Below are positions 23,705 through 31,675 of a stretch of 33,880 nucleotides of DNA, piece by piece. The stretch spans positions 1-33,880 of the forward strand of contig NZ_MUIO01000069.1 in the NCBI RefSeq assembly GCF_002087235.1, read 5' to 3'. The notes below the pieces were generated by a model that did not search any database, was not told the origin of the DNA, and saw only the letters and a program-made list of their open reading frames with translations. Made by a program: the position numbers and the translations under genes. Every line of letters begins with the position of its first letter. Position 1 is the stretch's first letter. Source of the DNA: Pseudomonas floridensis. GTDB lineage: Bacteria > Pseudomonadota > Gammaproteobacteria > Pseudomonadales > Pseudomonadaceae.

Positions 23705-24013
23705 CACTTACCTCTTGTGAGTTGCCTGGAGAACGGTGAAGACTCAGGCCTTTGATGGCGATATGCGGATCAGGTTCGGCCTGGTAGCGATGATGGGCAA
23801 GTAAAGCAGGGCGAGAGTTTGTAACAAGGATGGTCAGAACGACCGGCACGCGGCCACTTTGGTACACCGCCCAGACGCTGTACGAACAGTCGGCGAGCGA
23901 AGGTCAGGCAAGGCAAAAACAGGCAGGGAAGCGGAGTCTGGTTGGCGTAAATGAGCATTCCGAGCCTGTTTTTAACGCCGCATCACCGACCGCAGCCACT
24001 GTATGTAAAGAAC
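23705..24013. other. Intergenic region carrying most of repeat copy B
   Basis: About 309 bases between the starting end of the small secreted gene and the stop of the GAF kinase gene. The right half is repeat copy B; the left half (about 23710-23875) should hold the promoter for the leftward secreted protein/dehydrogenase pair. No protein-like frame was seen. Confidence 0.5.
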
Positions 24014-24018
24014 CTAGC
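23879..24018. repeat. 140-bp dispersed repeat, copy B
   Basis: Same element and orientation as 1-140. Its right end, CCTAG, includes the stop codon of the leftward GAF histidine kinase (24014-24016), so the element abuts that gene exactly at its 3' end. The internal inverted repeat AAAAACAGGC/GCCTGTTTTT is perfectly conserved in both copies, while differences cluster between and outside the arms, suggesting that RNA or DNA folding is under selection. Confidence 0.85.
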
Positions 24019-25225
24019 GAGCGCTGGCCTGCACAGGCAGGGCAGCCGACACCAGCGGCATGCTGAACGTGAACGTCGTGCCCTGCTCACGCGTTGAGCA
24101 CACATCGAGCGTACCGCCGTGCGCGATGGCGATCTGGCTGGCGATGTACAGGCCGAGACCCAATCCGGCCTGCGGCTCGTCGGTTACGGGACGCGAATAG
24201 GGTTGAAACAACTGAGTCAGCACCGGCTCGGGAATGGGCTCGCCCTGATTGGTCACGCTGAGCACGAACGAGCCGCCGTTGACCAGCGCGTCCACCTCGA
24301 CCGGGCTTGCAGAGTCGCCATGACTGATCGCATTGGAGACCAGGTTGGACAGCAATTGCGCGATCCGCTCGTGATCGCAGCGGATGTGCTCCAGCGTGCC
24401 AATCCGCGAACGGATCTGCCGGGTGGGGTGCACTCGCTGGACTTCCGACACCACATGCTCAAGCGTCGCATCCAGCCCGTCGGCATCGTGAATGCTCAAT
24501 GGAATGCCATGCCCCAGACGGCCCCGGGCGAAATCCAGCACGTCGTCGACCAGTTGAGAGGCTCGTTTGCCGGAAGTCAGGATGTGGTGGACGATCTGCT
24601 GCGCCTTGTCATCCAGCGGTCGTCGCAACAGCAGTTCGGCGCTGGCGTTGATGGCGAACAATGGGTTGCGCAAGTCATGCCCCAGCACGGCGATGAACTG
24701 CTCGCGCAACTCGGACACTTCGCGCTCGGCCAGCAGATCGGCCTGCACCTGCTGCATGTCATCCTCGGCTTCGATCTGCAGCGCCAGCAGGCGAGCGAAC
24801 GAGACCATCATCGCCAGGATCGGCGTGCCCTTGAGCTTGGCGGGCTTGGGGTCCAGCGCGCAGATGGTGCCGAAGAACGAACCGTCGGTGAGAAAAATCG
24901 GAACGGATATGTAACTCTGAAAGTTGTACAGACGCGGCGTATGGTGCGCGCAGAACTTCGTATCTTCGGCCACATGATCGATCACCACAGGTTCGTGGGA
25001 CCCGCTGATTTCATGACAGATGGTGCTGGTCAGTTCCAGCTCGCCGCCCGCTTGCAGGCCGAAGTTCAGCTTGTCCAGCACGGCACAGGCGGTCCAGGAC
25101 GTGTCAGTCACCCGTGCGACCGCCGCAAACCCGAGGCCCGTGGACTCCGATACCACTTGCAGGATGGCTGGAACCGCACTGACCCGAGCGATCTTGGCTA
25201 CATCGTTTGCAATGGATTGCCGCAT
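24014..25225 (-). CDS. GAF-domain sensor histidine kinase
   Basis: The 403-residue soluble protein has an N-terminal GAF domain (about 15-150; TGLGFAAVARVTDTSWTACA, YISVPIFLTDGSFFGTICAL), a short coiled coil, a HisKA domain with H183 in GHDLRNPLFAI, and an HATPase_c domain with N-box LLSNLVSNAISHGD and G-box AGLGLGLYIASQIA. It has no receiver domain and no membrane segment, so it is a cytoplasmic sensor. The GAF type, with a CAVLDKL stretch and CALDPKP, is of the kind found near phytochrome-like and oxidative-stress kinases, but the ligand is unknown. AGGAAAG precedes the ATG. No response regulator is adjacent. It follows the PAS kinase on the same strand after 229 bases. Confidence 0.88.
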   Translation of the reverse strand: MRQSIANDVAKIARVSAVPAILQVVSESTGLGFAAVARVTDTSWTACAVLDKLNFGLQAGGELELTSTICHEISGSHEPVVIDHVAEDTKFCAHHTPRLYNFQSYISVPIFLTDGSFFGTICALDPKPAKLKGTPILAMMVSFARLLALQIEAEDDMQQVQADLLAEREVSELREQFIAVLGHDLRNPLFAINASAELLLRRPLDDKAQQIVHHILTSGKRASQLVDDVLDFARGRLGHGIPLSIHDADGLDATLEHVVSEVQRVHPTRQIRSRIGTLEHIRCDHERIAQLLSNLVSNAISHGDSASPVEVDALVNGGSFVLSVTNQGEPIPEPVLTQLFQPYSRPVTDEPQAGLGLGLYIASQIAIAHGGTLDVCSTREQGTTFTFSMPLVSAALPVQASAR

Positions 25226-25380
25226 GTCTTTCCTGTTACGAAGCGTTGGGAGGTTATCCGTGACCGGACATTGTAGAGGCGCAGCCCGATTTGTATACGC
25301 TGCTTGTTAAACCTTAGCGTTTAGTTCAATGCTTGTGTGAATGTTCCAGACAAGCAGCGGCGACCCGGGATCTAATCCAC

Positions 25381-25409
25381 TCAAACGAGTTTCAAATAAA
25401 CTCATTTGA
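25381..25409. repeat. 12-bp-stem inverted repeat between two kinase genes
   Basis: TCAAACGAGTTT and AAACTCATTTGA pair over 12 bases with one mismatch around a 5-base loop. It lies in the 229-base space between the PAS kinase stop and the GAF kinase start. No T-run follows on either strand, so it may be a terminator, an attenuator or an operator. Confidence 0.55.
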
Positions 25410-25454
25410 ATGGCATACCGACAAGTGGGCAACATCGCTTTAACCTTCGAGCAC

Positions 25455-26630
25455 TTACGTCGCAGGGCGTGGGAAGGTGACGGTGAATGTGGTGCCCTCT
25501 TCAACCGACGAGCGAACCGTGATCTCGCCCAGGTGCGCTCGCACGATTTCACGAACGATGAACAGCCCCAGGCCGACTGTGCGGGTTTCGTCGTTATCGC
25601 TGACCACTCGCACGGCAGGCTCGTAAAGACTGTCGACTTTTTCCATGGCAATGGGCTCGCCCCGGTTATGCACCGACACCCTGATGGCATTCGGCTCGAA
25701 CGCCGAAGTGACGACAATCTCCCCGTTGGGCACCCCGTAGGTCGCCGCGTTGCTGATCAGATTACCCACCAGTTGCACGAGTCGATCGGGGTCAGCCGCG
25801 CAGGTGCCCTCTCCTTGCGTGCGATGGACCAGTGAATGGTCGGCAAAGGTGCCGCGCAGTTCCTCGACACCACGGGCAATCGTGGCGTGCAGATCGATTG
25901 GCTGGGTAGACAAGGCCATGCCGCGTCCGACCCGTGCCTGAGTGAAGTCCAGCAGATCGACGATCATGCGCTCGGCGCGATCGGTGGAATGGTGGATGTG
26001 ACCCAAGATGCGCTCCTGACGCGGCTCCAGATGACTGCGCTCCAGCAAACCGGCGGCCATCTTGATCGCCGCCAACGGGTTGCGCAGATCGTGACTGACG
26101 ATGTCTACCATCTGCTCGGCAAAGATCGCGCGGATCTCCGCCTCGACATGTGCCAGCCGCAAGCGATTGCGGGCCGAGGTCAGCTCGGTTTGAACCGACA
26201 TTTGATGCTGCAGTAACTCTTCGGCCATCTTGCGCGCCGCCAGCAACTCGCGCTCGTACTTATTGCGCTCTTCGGCCAGGAATACCGCCAGCTCATGCAC
26301 CACGCCTGTTGCGTGTTCGCGGCGAACCGCATTGAGCATCATCGGAACGGAACGCCCCTCGGCGTGGATCATCTCGACTTTGACTTCGGCAATCGAGCCC
26401 TGAGTCTGCAGCAGCGGTGCCCAGTGGGTCTGCAGGAAGACCTTGCCTGCCATGTTCAACAGGTCCTGAAAACGGCGACCCAGGACTGCTTCACGCTCAA
26501 GGCCCAGCCATAGACAGAACGTCTGGTTGACGCGTTCGATGGTGCCGTTGGGTTGCGTCACCAGCAGGCCGCAGGGTGCATGATCGTAAAGCGCCTCGAT
26601 ATCGGAACGAGTGGTTTCTTCAATCTCCAT
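25455..26630 (-). CDS. PAS-domain sensor histidine kinase paired with RsbQ-like hydrolase
   Basis: The 391-residue soluble kinase has an N-terminal PAS domain (about 8-120; LYDHAPCGLLVTQPNGTIER, FCLWLGLEREAVLGR), a coiled coil (KYERELLAARKMAEELLQHQ), a HisKA domain with H180 in SHDLRNPLAAI, and an HATPase_c domain with LVGNLISNAATYG and VGLGLFIVREIV. The ATG at 26630 lies 11 bases inside the end of the RsbQ-like gene and is preceded by GGAAG, so the two are translationally coupled. In Bacillus, RsbQ activates the PAS-bearing phosphatase RsbP; here the PAS domain is attached to a kinase, so the hydrolase probably supplies or gates the PAS signal. No receiver domain or adjacent response regulator is present. 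Confidence 0.88.
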   Translation of the reverse strand: MEIEETTRSDIEALYDHAPCGLLVTQPNGTIERVNQTFCLWLGLEREAVLGRRFQDLLNMAGKVFLQTHWAPLLQTQGSIAEVKVEMIHAEGRSVPMMLNAVRREHATGVVHELAVFLAEERNKYERELLAARKMAEELLQHQMSVQTELTSARNRLRLAHVEAEIRAIFAEQMVDIVSHDLRNPLAAIKMAAGLLERSHLEPRQERILGHIHHSTDRAERMIVDLLDFTQARVGRGMALSTQPIDLHATIARGVEELRGTFADHSLVHRTQGEGTCAADPDRLVQLVGNLISNAATYGVPNGEIVVTSAFEPNAIRVSVHNRGEPIAMEKVDSLYEPAVRVVSDNDETRTVGLGLFIVREIVRAHLGEITVRSSVEEGTTFTVTFPRPAT

Positions 26631-27441
26631 GGGCTGCACTTCCGAGCGAGCCGAGAAACTGGTTCATGGCGTCGATGCAGGCTTGCGGCGCGCTCATGTG
26701 CGGGTAGTGCCCCACGTTGTGAATCATGTGCAACGTGCTGTCCGGAATCACGCGGTTCAGGTACTCACCCACCTGAACCGGTACCACCAGATCGTCACTG
26801 CTTTGCAAAATGAGCGTCCTGGCCTTGAAGCGTGCGACGTCCGCGCGATGGTCCGAGAGAAACGTCACCCGGGCGAACTGCTTGGCCATGTCAGCGTTGG
26901 TGCGGCAGAAACTGTTGGCCAGCTCTTCGCCCAGCTCAGGCCGGTCGGAGGCGCCCATCAACGTCGGTGCCATGGTGCTCGACCAGCCCAGGTAGTTGCT
27001 TTCCAGGGTTTCGAGCAGCGACTCGACATCGGCGCGGGTGAAACCACCCACGTAGTCGCCGTCGTTGAGGTAATGCGGCGAAGGCCCGACCATCACATGC
27101 CCCTGAAACCGCCCCGGCGATTGAAGCTCGGCGAGCACCGCGATCATGCAGCTGACCGAATGCCCGACATGAATCACCGGCCCGGAACCGCCGAACTCAT
27201 CGACCAGTTCCAGCAGATCGGTCGCGTAGCCTTTGAGCGTTGCGTATTTGTGCGGGTAATAGGCCGACGTATCGGACTGCCCGCTGCCCACCAGATCAAA
27301 CAGCACCACCCTGAAGTGCTCTGCAAAATGAGGTGACATGAAGCGCCACATGTTCTGGTCGCAACCAAAGCCGTGGGCAAAAATCAGTGTGGTCGGTCCG
27401 TCGCCCATGATATTGACGTTGTTGCGCTGTTGGACCGACAT
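26620..27441 (-). CDS. RsbQ-like alpha/beta hydrolase
   Basis: The 273-residue protein is an alpha/beta hydrolase of the RsbQ group, the bacterial relatives of plant D14/KAI2 hormone receptors. It begins MSVQQRNNVNIMGDGPTTLI, with the oxyanion HGFGCDQNMWR, the nucleophile S95 in GHSVSC, acid D217 in LQSSDDLVVP and H245 in VGHYPHMS, so the triad is complete. A hydrophobic pocket and lid region (GPSPHYLNDGDYVGGFTRAD) match the family. GGAG precedes the ATG. In Bacillus RsbQ is needed for energy-stress sensing through the PAS phosphatase RsbP. Here its gene overlaps that of a PAS histidine kinase by 11 bases. The small-molecule substrate is unknown. Confidence 0.92.
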   Translation of the reverse strand: MSVQQRNNVNIMGDGPTTLIFAHGFGCDQNMWRFMSPHFAEHFRVVLFDLVGSGQSDTSAYYPHKYATLKGYATDLLELVDEFGGSGPVIHVGHSVSCMIAVLAELQSPGRFQGHVMVGPSPHYLNDGDYVGGFTRADVESLLETLESNYLGWSSTMAPTLMGASDRPELGEELANSFCRTNADMAKQFARVTFLSDHRADVARFKARTLILQSSDDLVVPVQVGEYLNRVIPDSTLHMIHNVGHYPHMSAPQACIDAMNQFLGSLGSAAHGD

Positions 27442-27823
27442 GGCGGGCTCCAGGAAAACGGCTGCGCATCCCTCAAGGCGCGCATACAGCCAGAATGATA
27501 AGGCGAGATTATCACCGTTAAAGGCAATCTAGTGGCACAAACCGCATTTATGATGAACCGTATAGCGCCGCACGTCATATCCGGGTGCCAGGATGGCCCG
27601 AACCGAGCGCCGGGCCTGCTGAATTCGCTGGTCTGCAATAGGTGACCCAGAGCGTCAAAGGCGGCATGCCAACGCAAAGCATTGGCATGATCAAGGTTGG
27701 CAGGTGGGCTCTTGAGGTGGAGATTTTCACCGCATCTTCGTCGCCGTGCCGTCACGCAGCAAATGCCGGCCCCGTTGGGGCGGGCTTGCTCACGAAGGGG
27801 TCAGCGCAGCCCACTGCGGAATT
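27442..27823. other. Intergenic region with REP hairpin
   Basis: About 380 bases between the start of the RsbQ-like gene and the stop of the cytosine deaminase gene. It should hold the promoter of the RsbQ-PAS kinase operon on the left. A REP element lies near the right end. Short open frames here show no domain and no good ribosome site. Confidence 0.5.
27764..27800. repeat. Pseudomonas REP element
   Basis: GCCCC-GTT-GGGGC forms a tight hairpin followed by GGGCTTGCTCACGAAGG, the conserved head-and-tail pattern of Pseudomonas REP sequences. It lies just beyond the 3' end of the leftward cytosine deaminase gene, a typical position. A single copy is seen in this window. Confidence 0.8.
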
Positions 27824-28261
27824 TCACTCCCCGATGTCTTCGTTCCACACGTCAGGCTTGTCCTCGATGAAGCGGCGCATCATGTGCTCGCAGCCGTGGT
27901 CGTTGAGCACATCGACCTGCACGCCACGTGAGCGCAGCAGCTCTTCCTCACCCATGAACGAGCGGTTTTCGCCGATGATTATCTTGCGAATGCCATACAG
28001 CAGAATCGCCCCGCTGCACATGGCGCAGGGTGACAGCGTGGTGTAGAGCACGGCCTCGCGGTACACACTGGCAGGCTGGCGTCCGGCGTTTTCCAGTGCA
28101 TCCATCTCGCCATGCTTGATGGCACTGCCTTCCTGAACCCGACGATTGTGGCCGCGGCCAATGATCTTGCCGTCGTGGACAATAACCGAGCCGATGGGGA
28201 TGCCACCCTCTTCGAGCCCCAGTTGCGCCTCGTCGATTGCTGCCTGCATGAATGGGTCCAT
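27824..28261 (-). CDS. Yeast-type cytosine deaminase
   Basis: The 145-residue enzyme has the deaminase zinc site: H50 and catalytic E52 in HGEMDALENAGR, and C79/C82 in TTLSPCAMCSGAILLYGI. The C-terminal end DVWNEDIGE and the segment IIIGENRSFMGEEELLRSRG closely follow the yeast cytosine deaminase Fcy1 rather than the E. coli CodA amidohydrolase. It should convert cytosine (and possibly 5-methylcytosine or related bases) to uracil in pyrimidine salvage. The start has GAGGCG about 8 bases upstream. The secreted protein gene at 28287 ends 25 bases upstream, so they may share a transcript. No cytosine permease is nearby. Confidence 0.9.
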   Translation of the reverse strand: MDPFMQAAIDEAQLGLEEGGIPIGSVIVHDGKIIGRGHNRRVQEGSAIKHGEMDALENAGRQPASVYREAVLYTTLSPCAMCSGAILLYGIRKIIIGENRSFMGEEELLRSRGVQVDVLNDHGCEHMMRRFIEDKPDVWNEDIGE

Positions 28262-28286
28262 GATGTCGCCTCGCTTTCGTTGGGTG

Positions 28287-28787
28287 TCACTGTTTCAAAA
28301 TATTCTGGGCATTGTGTAGGGCCCGGTTCACATAGCGTCCCAGCAATGCCGAGGAGCTGGCTTTCATTTCGCTACTGACCTGAATGTTTCTGGCCCTGAA
28401 TTTGTTCACCACCGAAGACGAGCTGTCGCCCTGACTGAGCGATCGCAGCTCCTCCGCGCTGAAGGAATGCGCATAGGCATTGGCCAGATTGCGATCCCAC
28501 TCGGCCTGATAGTCCGGCTGTAGACGCTGCAACTCGCGCTGCACCAGTTCCTGAGCTTCCGTTTTTCCGACCGCTTGCACAATGCTGGCAAATGCGACCG
28601 TGCGCGAGGCGACCTGATAACCGAGCCACGCCAGACCGTCTCCCAGCTTGCGTTCCTGTACGAAGCTCAAGGCGGTGTCGTCGGCTTCGTCGGCATGGCT
28701 CTGCCGCGGCATCTCAAGAAAGACGCACGCCATCAACACCAGACTGGTTTTGAGTGCAATTTGCAATCCCTGCCTGCTCCCATTCAT
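28287..28787 (-). CDS. Secreted helical protein, unknown function
   Basis: The 166-residue protein has a signal peptide (LKTSLVLMACVFLEMPRQSH, cleavage near HADE) and an all-helical mature part (VASRTVAFASIVQAVGKTEA; AHSFSAEELRSLSQGDSSSS; LLGRYVNRALHNAQNILKQ). The FSAEELRSL motif followed by a small-residue stretch is reminiscent of DUF2059-like periplasmic proteins, but I would not assign it. GGGAGGGAGG lies directly before the ATG, a strong ribosome site. It precedes the cytosine deaminase by 25 bases on the same strand; a functional link is not evident. Confidence 0.7.
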   Translation of the reverse strand: MNGSRQGLQIALKTSLVLMACVFLEMPRQSHADEADDTALSFVQERKLGDGLAWLGYQVASRTVAFASIVQAVGKTEAQELVQRELQRLQPDYQAEWDRNLANAYAHSFSAEELRSLSQGDSSSSVVNKFRARNIQVSSEMKASSSALLGRYVNRALHNAQNILKQ

Positions 28788-28886
28788 CCCTCCCTCCCGC
28801 GTGTGAAAATCTGTGCAACCCGGACGTTAACAGTTCACATCGCCCCTGCCACAGACCACGTCGCATACCGCTCAATTATGCCGCTC

Positions 28887-29414
28887 TCAGCAATGTCGGG
28901 AGCGCCATTGCTCACGTGTCAGGCGGTAGATACGCACGCCAAGCCGATGATACTGACTGTGGATATAACCATTGAATCCGACCTTGTGCAGCACCTTGAC
29001 CGAGGCCAGGTTTTCCGGCTGAACGATGGCAATGACCGACGCCAGCTGCAAGGTGTCGAACCCATGGTGCAACGTCGCCAGCGCCGCTTCGGTGGCCAGT
29101 CCGTGCCCCCAGCGTGAAGGCGCCAGCCGGTAGCCGATCTCGACCTCCATCACGCCCTCCACCCGTTCGGTATTCAGCCCGCAGAAACCGATCAGTCGGG
29201 CCGTGGAGGACTCGATGACCGCCTGCGGACCAAACCCGTCAGTCTGGTAGGCGTGCCTGCAATTGCGCACGAATTCAGCCGTCGCCTGCTCATTGAGCAC
29301 GCCACGCACCGAATAACGCATCACGTCCGCGTCGCCGAGTATCGCCGCCAGATCAGGCACATCGGCCACCTGCAAGTCACGCAACTGCAGACGCTCTGTC
29401 GACAACGTGATCAT
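28887..29414 (-). CDS. GNAT acetyltransferase, RimJ/RimL-type
   Basis: The 175-residue protein begins MITLSTERLQLRDLQVADVP, the start typical of the RimJ/RimL branch, and continues with IGFCGLNTERVEGVMEVEIG, RLAPSRWGHGLATEAALATL (the acetyl-CoA-binding loop) and NLASVKVLHKVGFNGYIHS. It should transfer an acetyl group from acetyl-CoA to an amine, perhaps a protein N-terminus, a peptide or a small molecule; the acceptor is unknown. It starts 22 bases after the stop of the ProX-type gene on the same strand, so the two are probably one operon. Confidence 0.88.
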   Translation of the reverse strand: MITLSTERLQLRDLQVADVPDLAAILGDADVMRYSVRGVLNEQATAEFVRNCRHAYQTDGFGPQAVIESSTARLIGFCGLNTERVEGVMEVEIGYRLAPSRWGHGLATEAALATLHHGFDTLQLASVIAIVQPENLASVKVLHKVGFNGYIHSQYHRLGVRIYRLTREQWRSRHC

Positions 29415-29436
29415 GCTTTCACCGTGCTGCGATTGA

Positions 29437-30450
29437 TCACAGTGCGGTGCTTACCCTGGCGGCGACATCGCCCGGCAGCCAGGCCTTCCAGACATCGGGA
29501 TGCTGCTTGAGGAACGCCTGGGCGGCGACCTTGGGATCGGTGCGTTCCTTGCTCATGTCAGCCAGGGTCCGGTTAAGCAGATCAATGGGGAAATCGACGT
29601 TCTTGAAAAAGCTCACCAGTTCCGGATGTTGCTTGTTGAACGGTGCCGAGACGCCGATCGACAGTTTCGCTGCCAGCGACGCGGAGCCCTTGGGATTCCG
29701 GTTGCCGGCATCGGTGAGGGTCTTCCAGGCTTCGGGATCGAATGGCGGTTCTTCCAGCTTGATCAGCTTGTAACTGCCCAGTAGCGGCGTTGGCGACCAG
29801 TAGTAGAACAACACCGGTTTGCCACGGCGGATGGCCGAGCCAATTTCGGCATCCAGCGCGGCACCCGAGCCGGTGCGGAAGTTGACGAAGCTGTCGTCCA
29901 GGCCATAAGCCTTGAGTTTCTGGGTGTTGACGATTTCCGACGTCCAGCCGCTGGGGCTGTTGAGGAAGCGGCCCTTGTTCGGCGATTCAGGATCCTTGAA
30001 GACGTCCGTGTAACGCGTCAGGTCCTGAACCGTTTTCAGATCCGGTGCCAGCGGCTTGATGCCTTTGGCGGCGTCGCCCTTTATCACGTATTCAGGCACC
30101 CACCAGCCTTCGGTGGCACCTTTGACGATATCGCCCAGCCCGAGCACTTTGCCTTCTTCCTCAGCCTTGACCCATACCGGGCTGCGTCCCGTCCACTCTT
30201 CGGCGATCACCTGAATGTCGTTCTTGGCCAGCGCGGTTTCCAGGCTCACGGTACTGCCGGGCAAGGTGTCGGTGGTATAGCCGTAGCCCTTCTCGACCAG
30301 CGTGCGTAGCACCTCGGTGATCAGGCTGCCACTTTCCCAGGTCAGTGCCCCGAAGTGGATGGGCTCGGCCTTGTCGGCCGCCAGCACCGGCTGCCCAAGC
30401 AGCCCCAACGCCAGCAGCGAACCGCCCAGCAGTCTTGTTATGGATTTCAT
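29437..30450 (-). CDS. ProX-type ABC substrate-binding protein (betaine/choline family)
   Basis: The 337-residue periplasmic protein has a signal peptide (LLGGSLLALGLLGQPVLAAD) and the OpuAC/ProX fold: PIHFGALTWESGSLITEVLR, VSLETALAKNDIQVIAEEWT, GATEGWWVPEYVIKGD, SGWTSEIVNTQKLKAYGLDD and FYYWSPTPLLGSYKLIKLEE. The Trp and Tyr residues around WW and YYW are where betaine-type ligands are caged by aromatic side chains. No ABC permease or ATPase gene is nearby, so it probably feeds a transporter encoded elsewhere, as with the separate CbcX, BetX and CaiX binding proteins of Pseudomonas. TGAGGTG precedes the ATG at 30450. Confidence 0.88.
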   Translation of the reverse strand: MKSITRLLGGSLLALGLLGQPVLAADKAEPIHFGALTWESGSLITEVLRTLVEKGYGYTTDTLPGSTVSLETALAKNDIQVIAEEWTGRSPVWVKAEEEGKVLGLGDIVKGATEGWWVPEYVIKGDAAKGIKPLAPDLKTVQDLTRYTDVFKDPESPNKGRFLNSPSGWTSEIVNTQKLKAYGLDDSFVNFRTGSGAALDAEIGSAIRRGKPVLFYYWSPTPLLGSYKLIKLEEPPFDPEAWKTLTDAGNRNPKGSASLAAKLSIGVSAPFNKQHPELVSFFKNVDFPIDLLNRTLADMSKERTDPKVAAQAFLKQHPDVWKAWLPGDVAARVSTAL

Positions 30451-30604
30451 GATCACCTCAGGGTGCGGGGGTGGACTTGATGTCTGAAATCTATCGACAT
30501 CAGCAGGGTGTGATTAGTTGTGCCGTCTGCGCGGCCCGGGATGAAGGTTAGCTGTCGCCCTGTATGATGCAGCCCGTCCATCGATTGTCCGTGAGCTGTT
30601 TCGC

Positions 30605-31030
30605 ATGCCTGATACGCAATTTCTGATCCTGAGCGATGAGTGTCGGCCACTGCTGGGCAAATTCTATCGACAACATCAGTCGTCGATGCGCGCCGCCAGC
30701 AAGGGGCAGGTCTGGGTGGCCAGGCGGCAGGAGATCATCGGCGCGCTGTCCCTGACTCCGGTGGCCGAGGGGTACTGGCTGACCGGGCTGTTCGTGGCTG
30801 CGGAGTATCGCGGGCAGGCTGTCGCCAGGCGCTTGATCGAAGCCGCCATGCAGCCGCTAGACGGGCCGGTCTGGCTGTTCTGCCATCCGGATCTGCTGGC
30901 ATTCTATAAGCCGCTGGGCTTCGAACCCGCCCAGCGTCTGCCGCAGTCGCTGGGCGAGCGCCTGATGCGCTACAACCGCAGCAAGGCGCTGATCGCCCTG
31001 TGTCATGAGGCAGAAAGTGGCCAGTCTTGA
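30605..31030 (+). CDS. GNAT family acetyltransferase
   Basis: The 141-residue protein has the GNAT core: VWVARRQEIIGALSLTPVAE, TGLFVAAEYRGQAVARRLIE (the acetyl-CoA-binding loop) and LFCHPDLLAFYKPLGFEPAQ. It is a short member of the superfamily of the kind common in Pseudomonas; the acceptor is unknown. The ATG at 30605 has only a weak ribosome site. It is divergent from the ProX-type gene across about 150 bases and converges on the peptide deformylase gene with 24 bases between the stops. Confidence 0.85.
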   Translation: MPDTQFLILSDECRPLLGKFYRQHQSSMRAASKGQVWVARRQEIIGALSLTPVAEGYWLTGLFVAAEYRGQAVARRLIEAAMQPLDGPVWLFCHPDLLAFYKPLGFEPAQRLPQSLGERLMRYNRSKALIALCHEAESGQS

Positions 31031-31054
31031 GAGGGGCAGCGTTGGCAGGCCTGG

Positions 31055-31594
31055 TTATTCGTCAGCGTTGGGGTCCATGTCCGGAAACATCACGTCCATG
31101 AAGCCGAACTTGCTGAAATCGGTAATACGCGACGGATACAGACGTCCGATCAAGTGATCGCACTCGTGCTGCACGACCCGTGCGTGGAACCCGAAGGCAT
31201 CGCGCTGGATCAGCTGACCATCCGGGTCGAACCCTTCATAACGAATGCTCTGAAAGCGATTGACCATGCCACGCAGTCCGGGCACCGACAGGCACCCTTC
31301 CCAACCTTCTTCAACCGCCGGGTACAACGGCGTTATGACCGGATTGATGAGGATGGTCTGGGGTACGGCTTCAGCCTGCGGATAGCGCTCGCTGCGCTCG
31401 AAACCGAAGATCACCAGTTGCAGGTCGACACCGATCTGCGGCGCGGCGAGGCCCACACCTCCGACGCTTTCCATGGTTTCGAACATATCGGCAATCAGCG
31501 TCTTGAGCTCTTCGCTGCCGAACATGGCCTGTGGCACTGGCGGGGCGATACGCAGCAGTCGTTCGTCGCCCATTTTCAAGATCTTGTGAATCAC
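31055..31594 (-). CDS. def: Peptide deformylase
   Basis: The 179-residue enzyme removes the formyl group from nascent proteins. All three motifs are present: GGVGLAAPQIG (44-54), EGCLSVPG (99-106, with metal ligand C101) and QHECDHLIGRL (142-152, with H143, E144 and H147). The start is taken as the GTG at 31594, giving MIHKILKMGDERLL, which matches the usual Pseudomonas N-terminus; GGAGG lies about 12 bases upstream. An ATG at 31573 is the alternative, and the open extension to 31642 is unlikely. The C-terminal ~30 residues (SRITDFSKFGFMDVMFPD) are typical of Pseudomonas. It lies 81 bases downstream of the YihY gene on the same strand. Pseudomonas usually has more than one deformylase, so this may be a paralogue. 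Confidence 0.93.
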   Translation of the reverse strand: MIHKILKMGDERLLRIAPPVPQAMFGSEELKTLIADMFETMESVGGVGLAAPQIGVDLQLVIFGFERSERYPQAEAVPQTILINPVITPLYPAVEEGWEGCLSVPGLRGMVNRFQSIRYEGFDPDGQLIQRDAFGFHARVVQHECDHLIGRLYPSRITDFSKFGFMDVMFPDMDPNADE

Positions 31595-31675
31595 AGTGGC
31601 CTGTCCTCCCTGCAAAGCGCCATCTTGCCACACGCTGTTCAATAAACGCTTGTGGCAGACTCATTCAACGAACCA

